Positions 8,689 to 16,494 of a stretch of 64,000 nt of DNA are shown here, one piece after another (position 1 is the stretch's first letter; each line of letters begins with the position of its first letter). The DNA comes from Aliivibrio_A sp016764915 (GTDB lineage Bacteria > Pseudomonadota > Gammaproteobacteria > Enterobacterales > Vibrionaceae), in NCBI GenBank assembly GCA_965224595.1, contig OZ245058.1:186001-250000 (forward strand), in the 5' to 3' direction. Made by a program: the position numbers and the translations under genes. The notes beneath the pieces were generated by a model. It was not told where the DNA came from. It worked only from the letters and a program-made list of their open reading frames with translations, and made no database searches.

Positions 8689-9656
8689 TGAAAAAATACC
8701 TGATCGGTGTAATAGCACTGATTAGTTTGATACCAATGCAAGCCTCAGCAGAGTCAGAAACTGCCGAGGTTTTGTTGCATCAAATGAGTCAAGCTAGTAA
8801 TCATCTCAATTATGAATTGTCCTATGTTCTAATTAGAAAAAACAGTATAGAACCATTGATGTATCGCCACTCAAGCAATGAAGAGCAGACATTAGAACAT
8901 GTTATTTATTTAAGTGGTCCGGTACGTGAAGTGATTAGGCGTGGTGGAGAGGTGAGTTATATTGAACAAGGCATTGAACCTTTCTCTTTAGCGGCGGAGT
9001 CTATGGTGGCACCATTGCCGCCATTGATGAATCGAAGCATTACTCAGTTAGCACAATATTATGATTTCATCTCAATGGGGCGATCTCGTGAAGCAGGCTC
9101 TGCTTGTGATGTGGTCAGGATTGTTCCTAAAGATGGGCAAAGATACTCGTATTTAGTTTGGATCGATGAGCGCAGCAATTTACCATTAAGAACGGATTTG
9201 ATCGATCGAGACGGTGAAGTTATTGAGCAGTATAAAGTCATCTCTTATGCGGTAAATGATAAAATTGCTGATCTTATGTCAGGACTGAATAAAGCGACAT
9301 TGCCAGAGGTGGTGACTTTCCCAAAGCAGCCTGTTAGCGATGTAAACTGGAAGTTAGGTTGGCTGCCTGAAGGGTTTCAAGTTGTGACGTTAAACCGATA
9401 CCGTTTAGCAAATACTCAAAGAGAAGTAGAGAGTCAGATGTTCACTGATGGTCTGTTTACTTTTTCGGTTTATATCTCTGATGCAGATTCAAAATCATTG
9501 AAAGAGCAACTGGTTAGGCAGGGAAGAAGAACACTGCATAGCCAGGTGAAAAATAAGCGTGAAGTGACGGTTATTGGTGACATACCCATTGCAACTGCAA
9601 AGCGGATCGCTGAATCGATCACCTTTGATTCTCGTGGCAATACGAGTACGAAATAA
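8688..9656 (+). CDS. rseB: Sigma-E regulatory protein RseB
   Basis: Periplasmic protein that binds RseA, protects it from DegS and releases it when it senses lipopolysaccharide. Residues 1-22 form a signal peptide ending MQASA, followed by the MucB/RseB N-terminal lipid-binding-like domain (about 25-200) and a smaller C-terminal domain (about 210-320). Length 322 is typical. The ATG overlaps the rseA stop and the stop overlaps the rseC start, so the operon is probably translationally coupled. Confidence 0.94.
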   Translation: MKKYLIGVIALISLIPMQASAESETAEVLLHQMSQASNHLNYELSYVLIRKNSIEPLMYRHSSNEEQTLEHVIYLSGPVREVIRRGGEVSYIEQGIEPFSLAAESMVAPLPPLMNRSITQLAQYYDFISMGRSREAGSACDVVRIVPKDGQRYSYLVWIDERSNLPLRTDLIDRDGEVIEQYKVISYAVNDKIADLMSGLNKATLPEVVTFPKQPVSDVNWKLGWLPEGFQVVTLNRYRLANTQREVESQMFTDGLFTFSVYISDADSKSLKEQLVRQGRRTLHSQVKNKREVTVIGDIPIATAKRIAESITFDSRGNTSTK

Positions 9657-10150
9657 TGATGAGTGCACTGGCAACGGTACTTAGAGTTGATAATGATAAG
9701 GTGACCGTGGGCTGTAAACAGCAAACCAGTTGTGGTAACTGTGCGTCTCAACAGAGCTGTGGTACGGGTATTGTCTCAAAAGTGCTCCCAGGAAAAGAAC
9801 ATCAATGGACCTTTACCACTAAGCAGCCTTTACACGTCGGTCAGTTAGTAGAAGTGGGCCTGCCTGAGAAAAACTTACTCCAATCGGCAATTATTGTTTA
9901 TATTATCCCTTTACTGTTTTTACTGCTTGGGGCTATTTTTGCACAGATGATTTTAGAGCCATATTTACATTTTGGTGAACCCTTTGTTATCGCTGTAGCT
10001 ATTGTATTTACAGGAGGTGGGTTCAAGTTGGCAAAATTTGTTGCAACAAAAATAGAAGCAGGAACTGAAAGTGAATTACGCCTAATAAGAGTGCTTGGTG
10101 CACCTTTATCTAGCAATATGACGATAAATGCAGGATCAGAAGATAGCTAG
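9656..10150 (+). CDS. rseC: SoxR-reducing / sigma-E operon protein RseC
   Basis: Small inner-membrane protein of the RseC/MucC family. The N-terminal domain carries a cysteine cluster (C21, C28, C31 and C37 within CKQQTSCGNCASQQSCGTG). Two membrane segments follow, IIVYIIPLLFLLLGAIFAQM and FVIAVAIVFTGGGFKLAKFV. RseC has been implicated in reducing SoxR and as a modulator of sigma-E. Length 164 is normal. Two ATGs in a row (9656, 9659) offer alternative starts. Last gene of the rpoE operon proper; lepA follows after 79 bp. Confidence 0.93.
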   Translation: MMSALATVLRVDNDKVTVGCKQQTSCGNCASQQSCGTGIVSKVLPGKEHQWTFTTKQPLHVGQLVEVGLPEKNLLQSAIIVYIIPLLFLLLGAIFAQMILEPYLHFGEPFVIAVAIVFTGGGFKLAKFVATKIEAGTESELRLIRVLGAPLSSNMTINAGSEDS

Positions 10151-10229
10151 CTGCGCCGAAATTCGGTAGAATCCTGCAACTTGATCTAACGATCCCATCT
10201 TTTTATTAATTGAGTCAGTCACATTATCC

Positions 10230-12023
10230 ATGAAGCATATTCGTAACTTTTCGATCATCGCACACATCGACCACGGTAAGTCGACCTTATCCGACCGTTT
10301 AATTCAGCTTTGCGGCGGCCTTTCAGAACGTGAAATGGAATCTCAAGTACTTGATTCAATGGATATTGAACGTGAGCGTGGTATCACAATCAAAGCTCAG
10401 AGTGTTACTCTTGATTATAAAGCTAATGATGGTGAAACCTATCAGTTAAACTTTATCGATACCCCTGGACATGTTGATTTCTCCTATGAAGTATCTCGCT
10501 CTTTAGCGGCTTGTGAAGGTGCTCTACTGGTCGTAGATGCTGGGCAGGGTGTTGAGGCTCAAACATTAGCAAACTGTTACACAGCGATGGAGATGGATTT
10601 GGAAGTGGTTCCAATCCTAAATAAAATCGATCTTCCTGCCGCTGATCCTGATCGCGTAGCGGAAGAGATAGAAGATATCGTAGGCATAGAAGCTTCTGAT
10701 GCAACTAGATGTTCAGCAAAAACAGGCTTAGGTGTTGATCTCGTTTTAGAGGATATTATTGCTTCTATTCCACCGCCTCAAGGTGATCTCGAAGCACCGC
10801 TACAAGCGCTAATTATTGATTCGTGGTTTGATAACTACTTAGGTGTGGTGTCTCTGGTACGTATTAAAAATGGCTCGCTTAAGAAAAATCAAAAAATTAA
10901 AGTAATGAGTACCGATCAGATTTGGGGAGTAGACCGTCTAGGTATATTCACACCAAAACAGGTTGATACGGATGAACTTAATGCAGGGGAGGTAGGTTGG
11001 GTTGTTTGTGGTATTAAAGATATTCTTGGTGCCCCAGTAGGGGATACGCTAACACTTGCCAAAGGTGGTAGCACAGAGCGCCTTCCGGGTTTTAAGAAAG
11101 TGAAACCTCAAGTGTACGCAGGACTATTTCCAGTATCATCGGATGATTATGAAAACTTCCGTGATGCGCTTGGTAAGTTAAGTCTCAATGATGCTTCACT
11201 TTTTTATGAACCAGAGAGTTCTACTGCGCTTGGTTTCGGTTTCCGTTGTGGTTTCCTTGGCATGCTTCACATGGAGATTATTCAAGAGCGTTTAGAGCGT
11301 GAATATGATCTCGACCTTATTACTACAGCTCCAACCGTAGTGTATGAAGTGATTGAGAGTGATGGTAGTCTTCTTTATGTCGATAGCCCATCTAAACTGC
11401 CGGCCGTGAATAGTATCGAAGAGATTCGTGAGCCGATTGCACGTTGTCATATTTTAGTCCCTTCAGAGTACCTAGGTAATGTTATTACCCTGTGTATTTT
11501 GAAACGCGGAATGCAAGTTGATATGGTTTATCATGGTAATCAAGTCGCTCTTACCTATGACATCCCAATGTCAGAAGTGGTGCTTGATTTCTTTGATCGA
11601 TTAAAATCAACGTCGCGCGGTTATGCGTCGTTAGATTATAGCTTCCAGCGTTATGAACAGTCCAACATGGTTCGTGTCGATGTACTGCTAAATGGCGAAA
11701 GAGTGGATGCACTTGCTATCATCACTCATCATGACCACTCACAAAGTTATGGACGCCAGTTAGTTGAGAAAATGAAAGAGTTCATTCCTCGTCAGATGTT
11801 TGATATTGCGATTCAGGCAGCGATTGGCGGTCATATTATTGCTCGATCAACCGTTAAGCAACTGCGTAAAAACGTTATTGCCAAATGTTACGGTGGCGAT
11901 ATTAGCCGTAAGAAAAAGCTATTGAAGAAACAGAAAGAGGGTAAGAAACGCATGAAGCAGATCGGTAATGTTGAACTGCCTCAAGAAGCATTCTTAGCCA
12001 TTCTTCATGTTGGTAAAGATTAA
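10230..12023 (+). CDS. lepA: Elongation factor 4 LepA
   Basis: Ribosome-associated GTPase (EF4), related to EF-G and active in translation and 30S biogenesis. G1 loop AHIDHGKST at residues 11-19, G2/switch region with RERGITIKAQ, G3 DTPGHVDF and G4 NKID are all visible. EF-G-like domains follow, ending in the LepA-specific C-terminal domain with RKKKLLKKQKEGKKRMK. Length 597 is standard. It precedes lepB, the classical lep order. Confidence 0.98.
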   Translation: MKHIRNFSIIAHIDHGKSTLSDRLIQLCGGLSEREMESQVLDSMDIERERGITIKAQSVTLDYKANDGETYQLNFIDTPGHVDFSYEVSRSLAACEGALLVVDAGQGVEAQTLANCYTAMEMDLEVVPILNKIDLPAADPDRVAEEIEDIVGIEASDATRCSAKTGLGVDLVLEDIIASIPPPQGDLEAPLQALIIDSWFDNYLGVVSLVRIKNGSLKKNQKIKVMSTDQIWGVDRLGIFTPKQVDTDELNAGEVGWVVCGIKDILGAPVGDTLTLAKGGSTERLPGFKKVKPQVYAGLFPVSSDDYENFRDALGKLSLNDASLFYEPESSTALGFGFRCGFLGMLHMEIIQERLEREYDLDLITTAPTVVYEVIESDGSLLYVDSPSKLPAVNSIEEIREPIARCHILVPSEYLGNVITLCILKRGMQVDMVYHGNQVALTYDIPMSEVVLDFFDRLKSTSRGYASLDYSFQRYEQSNMVRVDVLLNGERVDALAIITHHDHSQSYGRQLVEKMKEFIPRQMFDIAIQAAIGGHIIARSTVKQLRKNVIAKCYGGDISRKKKLLKKQKEGKKRMKQIGNVELPQEAFLAILHVGKD

Positions 12024-12087
12024 TCTTTTATCAACTTAGCAATATATTGATACTTATTAAGCAATAAATAGACATTAAGGGAAACAA

Positions 12088-12993
12088 ATGGCAGCTACCT
12101 TTTCGCAAATTTTGGTTTTACTTACCTTATTTACGGGAATTATCTGGACGTTAGATAAATTTATCTTAGCACCAAAGCGTCAGTTAAAAATTGACGCCGC
12201 GGCAGATATCTCTGGTGGACAGGTTGATGCCGTCTCCCTTGCTAAAGTTGCACCTCAACCGGCATGGATAGAGACTCCGGCCTCTATGTTTCCGGTATTA
12301 GGATTAGTGTTGATATTACGCTCATTTATTTATGAGCCGTTCCAGATTCCATCCGGTTCTATGATGCCAACCCTCTTGGTTGGTGACTTTATTCTAGTAG
12401 AAAAGTTCTCCTATGGTCTTCGTGATCCAATGTGGAGAAATGAGATACTAGAGACTGGAAAACCTGAACGTGGCGATGTCATTGTTTTTAAATATCCGGT
12501 TGATCCAACCGTTGATTACATTAAACGAGTGGTAGGTCTTCCCGGTGATACCGTGACTTATACTCAAGAGAAAAAACTGTGTATTCAAAAGGCGGGTGAA
12601 GGCTCTTGTGAGTGGATTCCACTCACAGATGTTCAAGTTAGCCAATTTAGCCAAGGAAGAACTGACCTGATTCAAGCCACTGAGCAGTTAGCTGAAAATG
12701 GTAGTAAACACCAAATTTTAGTTAATCCTTATGCTCCTAACCGTGAGGCGGGTTATTCTCCTCGCCCGGGTGTGAATACGTGGGTTGTGCCAGAAGGTAA
12801 TTACTTTGCTATGGGTGACAATCGAGATAACAGTGCAGATAGCCGCTTTTGGGGTTTTGTCCCAGAAGAGAATCTAGTGGGTAAAGCGGTCGGAATCTGG
12901 ATCAGCTTTGAATTTGAACGCAGCCGCGATAGTGTGCTGCCATCTTGGATACCTACCGATGTGCGATTTAATCGTGTCGGTGGAATAGATTAA
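12088..12993 (+). CDS. lepB: Signal peptidase I LepB
   Basis: Inner-membrane Ser/Lys protease that removes signal peptides from secreted proteins. Two N-terminal membrane segments (about residues 5-25 and 66-84) are followed by catalytic S91 in PSGSMMPTL and the general base K146 in YIKRVVGLPGD. The conserved box GDNRDNSADSRFWGFVP lies near the C-terminus. Length 301 fits vibrio enzymes. AAGGGAAAC serves as ribosome-binding site. rnc starts 5 bp downstream. Confidence 0.97.
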   Translation: MAATFSQILVLLTLFTGIIWTLDKFILAPKRQLKIDAAADISGGQVDAVSLAKVAPQPAWIETPASMFPVLGLVLILRSFIYEPFQIPSGSMMPTLLVGDFILVEKFSYGLRDPMWRNEILETGKPERGDVIVFKYPVDPTVDYIKRVVGLPGDTVTYTQEKKLCIQKAGEGSCEWIPLTDVQVSQFSQGRTDLIQATEQLAENGSKHQILVNPYAPNREAGYSPRPGVNTWVVPEGNYFAMGDNRDNSADSRFWGFVPEENLVGKAVGIWISFEFERSRDSVLPSWIPTDVRFNRVGGID

Positions 12994-12998
12994 AGACT

Positions 12999-13670
12999 AT
13001 GACCTCACCAATTAATAGATTACAAAGAAAGATCGGCTATGAGTTTGTAAACCCAGAGCTGATAAACCTAGCATTGACTCACCGTAGTGCAAATGGAAAA
13101 CATAACGAACGCTTAGAGTTTTTAGGTGATTCGATTTTAAGTTTTGTGGTAGCTGATGAGTTATTTCATCGTTTTCCTAACATTGACGAAGGCGATATGA
13201 GCCGGATGCGAGCAACGTTAGTCAGAGGACACACTCTGGCTGAACTTGGTCGTGAGTTTATGCTTGGAGATTACCTATATTTAGGTCCTGGTGAGCTCAA
13301 AAGTGGTGGTTTCAGACGTGATTCAATTTTAGCCGATGCGGTTGAAGCGATCATCGGAGCTATCTATTTAGACAGTAATACTGACGTTGTGCGCACTATT
13401 ATTCTTGCATGGTACAACTCGCGCTTAGAGACAATCGAGCCAGGCATATCGCAAAAAGATCCTAAAACTAGGTTACAAGAGAATTTGCAAGGCCGACGTT
13501 TACCACTGCCTGCTTATAATGTGACTAATATTAAAGGTGAAGCGCACAATCAGGAATTTACGGTTGAGTGTGAAATTTCAGGTATGGACATACCTGTTGT
13601 AGGAAAGGGCACTAGCCGTCGCAAGGCAGAACAAGCGGCTGCTGAAATAGCATTAGGACAACTGAGTTAA
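12999..13670 (+). CDS. rnc: Ribonuclease III
   Basis: Double-strand-specific endoribonuclease for rRNA processing and mRNA turnover. The signature ERLEFLGDS is near residues 38-46, and the second metal-binding acidic patch is DAVEAIIGAIYLD near 113-125. A double-stranded RNA-binding domain occupies about 155-223, ending TSRRKAEQAAAEIAL. Length 223 is typical. The stop overlaps the era start (TAATG), so rnc and era are tightly coupled, as in E. coli where RNase III autoregulates the operon. Confidence 0.97.
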   Translation: MTSPINRLQRKIGYEFVNPELINLALTHRSANGKHNERLEFLGDSILSFVVADELFHRFPNIDEGDMSRMRATLVRGHTLAELGREFMLGDYLYLGPGELKSGGFRRDSILADAVEAIIGAIYLDSNTDVVRTIILAWYNSRLETIEPGISQKDPKTRLQENLQGRRLPLPAYNVTNIKGEAHNQEFTVECEISGMDIPVVGKGTSRRKAEQAAAEIALGQLS

Positions 13671-14635
13671 TGTCAGACGATAAAGAATTTGACCTCGATG
13701 CATACTTTGCATCAGAAGGTAGTACAAAAACAACAGATAACCAACATTGTGGGTTTATTGCCATTGTAGGACGTCCAAATGTTGGTAAATCAACGCTGAT
13801 TAATAATTTATTAGGGCAGAAAATATCGATAACATCACGTAAACCACAAACGACTCGACACCGCATTATGGGGGTTGACACTGATGGCGATTATCAAGCT
13901 ATTTTTATTGATACCCCTGGTTTGCATATCGAAGAGAAACGAGCGATTAACCGCTTGATGAATCGTGCAGCAAGCAGCTCATTAAGTGATGTTAATTTAG
14001 TGTTGTTTATGGTCGATGGTACGCATTGGACTGCTGACGATGAAATGGTATTGAACAAGCTGCGTAAAGCGGAGTTCCCAACCGTTGTATTGGTGAATAA
14101 AGTCGATAACGTAAAAGATCGTACCGATGTAATGTCTCATATGCAGGTATTAATGGACAAAATGGATTTTGTTGATGTCATCCCTATATCTGCAAAGAAA
14201 GGGACAAATATCGATGCCATTCATAAAATAGTTCGTGAACATCTGCCAAAAGCCGAGCATCACTTTCCTGAAGAGTATGTAACCGATCGATCGCAACGCT
14301 TTATGGCATCTGAGATCATTCGTGAAAAATTGATGCGATTTACGGGAGAAGAGCTGCCTTATTCCGTTACGGTTGAGATTGAACGCTTCGATTACAACCC
14401 CGACAATGATGGCTTTCATATTAATGGCTTGATACTGGTCGAGCGTTTAGGTCAAAAGAAGATGGTTGTAGGCAAAGGTGGTGAAAAAATCAAAACCATC
14501 GGTCGTGAAGCTCGTTTAGATATGGAGAAGTTGTTTGAACGCGGGGTCTATTTAGAGTTATGGGTTAAAGTGAAGTCAGGTTGGGCTGATGATGAGCGTG
14601 CACTGCGTTCATTAGGGTATATTGACGACCTTTAA
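13670..14635 (+). CDS. era: GTPase Era
   Basis: Essential GTPase that binds 16S rRNA and assists 30S assembly. G1 is GRPNVGKS at residues 34-41, G3 DTPGLH and G4 NKVD. The C-terminal KH domain has the GXXG-type loop in MVVGKGGEKIKTIGREARLD. At 321 residues it has an N-terminal extension of about 20-25 residues over the E. coli protein, which I believe is usual in vibrios. It overlaps rnc by one base and is followed by recO. Confidence 0.97.
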   Translation: MSDDKEFDLDAYFASEGSTKTTDNQHCGFIAIVGRPNVGKSTLINNLLGQKISITSRKPQTTRHRIMGVDTDGDYQAIFIDTPGLHIEEKRAINRLMNRAASSSLSDVNLVLFMVDGTHWTADDEMVLNKLRKAEFPTVVLVNKVDNVKDRTDVMSHMQVLMDKMDFVDVIPISAKKGTNIDAIHKIVREHLPKAEHHFPEEYVTDRSQRFMASEIIREKLMRFTGEELPYSVTVEIERFDYNPDNDGFHINGLILVERLGQKKMVVGKGGEKIKTIGREARLDMEKLFERGVYLELWVKVKSGWADDERALRSLGYIDDL

Positions 14636-14645
14636 TAACCCTTTG

Positions 14646-15359
14646 ATGGAGGATGGGCTGCAACGCTGCTTTGTCCTTCATCGTCGACCATACAGCGAGA
14701 CCAGTCTTATATTGGACGTGTTTAGTGAAGAGTATGGTCGTCTCTCAATTATGTCTAAAGGGGCCCGCAGTAAACGCTCTCATTTAAAAGGAGCGCTGCA
14801 ACCTTTTACCCCACTGTTGATGAAATGGTCTGGTAGAGGATCAATGCGAACCCTTCGTTATGCCGAAACCATCAGTCTCGCGCTGCCATTAAGTGGCATC
14901 ATGCTCTACTCTGGACTCTATCTTAATGAGTTACTTGGAAGAGTACTAGAGAATGAAACCCCATACCCCGCTCTGTTTCTTGATTATCTCTCCGCACTAT
15001 CTGAATTAGCACAAACTGAAAACCCGGAGCCCGCTTTAAGACGCTTCGAATTAGCGCTGTTATCTTCGATGGGTTATGGCGTTGATTTTTTACACTGCTC
15101 AGGGACAGGCGAGCCCGTTGATCCTGACATGACTTATCGATTTCGAGAGCAAAAAGGTTTTCTTGCCTCTATCCGAATGGATAACCTCACTTTTTATGGT
15201 AATGAGCTGATTGCGATCAGTGAACGAAGATTTGAAACAAAAGAGCAATTAAAAGCCGCTAAACGCTTTACACGTATAGCCTTAAAGCCGTATCTTGGTG
15301 GCAAACCATTAAAAAGTAGGGAACTGTTTGTTCCTAGAGCAAGGAGAATTGCAAAATGA
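14646..15359 (+). CDS. recO: DNA repair protein RecO
   Basis: RecFOR-pathway mediator that helps load RecA onto SSB-coated gaps. The N-terminal OB fold begins LQRCFVLHRRPYSETSLILD, followed by GARSKRSHLKGALQPF, as in E. coli. The frame could start at a TTG at 14622 inside era, but the ATG at 14646 gives the expected N-terminus (E. coli begins MEGWQRAFVL) and 237 residues. No good ribosome-binding site is visible, so coupling to era translation is likely. Its stop overlaps the pdxJ ATG (ATGA). Confidence 0.93.
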   Translation: MEDGLQRCFVLHRRPYSETSLILDVFSEEYGRLSIMSKGARSKRSHLKGALQPFTPLLMKWSGRGSMRTLRYAETISLALPLSGIMLYSGLYLNELLGRVLENETPYPALFLDYLSALSELAQTENPEPALRRFELALLSSMGYGVDFLHCSGTGEPVDPDMTYRFREQKGFLASIRMDNLTFYGNELIAISERRFETKEQLKAAKRFTRIALKPYLGGKPLKSRELFVPRARRIAK

Positions 15360-16087
15360 GTCCAATCTTACTTGGTATTAATATTGATCACGTCGCGACC
15401 CTAAGAAATGCACGTGGAACTAAATACCCAGATCCTGTACACGCCGCTGAAATCGCGGAACGCGCTGGCGCTGATGGAATCACGATTCACCTTCGAGAAG
15501 ATCGTCGACATATCAAAGATCGTGATGTGAGAATATTGAAAGAGACCATTCAAACCCGCATGAATTTAGAGATGGCGGTGACCGATGAAATGGTTGGTAT
15601 CGCTCTTGATGTAGTTCCTGAGTATGTTTGTTTGGTTCCTGAGAAACGTGAAGAGTTAACAACAGAAGGTGGTCTTGATGTTGTTGCTCAATTGGAAAAA
15701 ATAAAATCAGCGACACAAAAAATGACAGCTGCAGGTATTAAAGTATCTCTGTTTATTGATGCAGATCCTAAACAGATAGAAGCTGCAGCGGCTTGTGGTT
15801 CCCCCTTTATTGAGTTGCATACTGGCCAGTATGCAGAGGCCAAAAATGAAGAGCAACAGCAAGTGGAGTTAGATAAAATCGCCGCTGGTGCAACCTATGC
15901 CTGTTCGTTGGGTATTAAAGTGAACGCTGGACATGGTTTGACCTATCATAATGTCAAAGCGATGGCTGCCATTCCTGAACTGTATGAATTGAATATCGGT
16001 CACTCCGTCATGGGCAGAGCGATATTTGATGGATTAAGTAAAGCCGTCAGCGACATGCGAACGCTGATGGATGAAGCTCGCCGTTAA
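15356..16087 (+). CDS. pdxJ: Pyridoxine 5'-phosphate synthase PdxJ
   Basis: Condenses 1-deoxy-D-xylulose 5-phosphate with 3-amino-2-oxopropyl phosphate to make pyridoxine phosphate, the ring-forming step of vitamin B6 synthesis. TIM-barrel protein with the signatures LLGINIDHVATLRNARGT (residues 5-22) and GITIHLREDRRHI, and the phosphate-binding NAGHGLTYHN near residue 195. Length 243 matches E. coli. It overlaps recO by four bases and acpS by one, so the three are probably co-translated. Confidence 0.97.
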   Translation: MSPILLGINIDHVATLRNARGTKYPDPVHAAEIAERAGADGITIHLREDRRHIKDRDVRILKETIQTRMNLEMAVTDEMVGIALDVVPEYVCLVPEKREELTTEGGLDVVAQLEKIKSATQKMTAAGIKVSLFIDADPKQIEAAAACGSPFIELHTGQYAEAKNEEQQQVELDKIAAGATYACSLGIKVNAGHGLTYHNVKAMAAIPELYELNIGHSVMGRAIFDGLSKAVSDMRTLMDEARR

Positions 16088-16467
16088 TGGCCATTGTTGG
16101 TTTAGGCACTGATATTGCCGAAATTGAGAGGGTGGAGAAAGCGCTCTCTCGAAGTGGTGATGCTTTTGCACAACGTATCTTAACAGACGCAGAGTATCAA
16201 AAGTTCAGTGGACTAAAACAGCAGGCTAGGTATCTTGCCAAACGCTTCTCTGCAAAAGAAGCCGCGTCTAAAGCGTTAGGGACGGGGATCGCTTGTGGTG
16301 TGACTTTTCAAGATTTCGAAATCGATAACGATAGCTTAGGAAAACCTGTCTTAGTACTTTCTGGTAAAGCGCTTGAGCTTGCTAAGGAAAAAGAGGTGAA
16401 CTTTATTCACCTCACCATCTCAGATGAAAGAAACTACGCTGTCGCTACTGTTATCTTTGAATCTTAA
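16087..16467 (+). CDS. acpS: Holo-[acyl-carrier-protein] synthase AcpS
   Basis: Transfers 4'-phosphopantetheine from CoA to apo-ACP. The magnesium-binding motif is GLGTDIAEIERVE at residues 5-17, and the second signature FSAKEAASKALGTG lies near 55-68. Length 126 is normal for the small trimeric AcpS type. Its start overlaps the pdxJ stop (TAATG). It is the last gene of the long rpoE-to-acpS directional block and converges on barA. Confidence 0.96.
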   Translation: MAIVGLGTDIAEIERVEKALSRSGDAFAQRILTDAEYQKFSGLKQQARYLAKRFSAKEAASKALGTGIACGVTFQDFEIDNDSLGKPVLVLSGKALELAKEKEVNFIHLTISDERNYAVATVIFES

Positions 16468-16473
16468 ATTAAT

Positions 16474-16494
16474 GCAGAGATTGGTTAGCTCTGC
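16474..16494. terminator. Weak hairpin between acpS and barA
   Basis: GCAGAG / CTCTGC, a 6-bp stem with a 9-nt loop, between two convergent genes and overlapping the barA stop. A short T/C-rich tail follows on the plus strand. Terminator function is tentative. Confidence 0.4.
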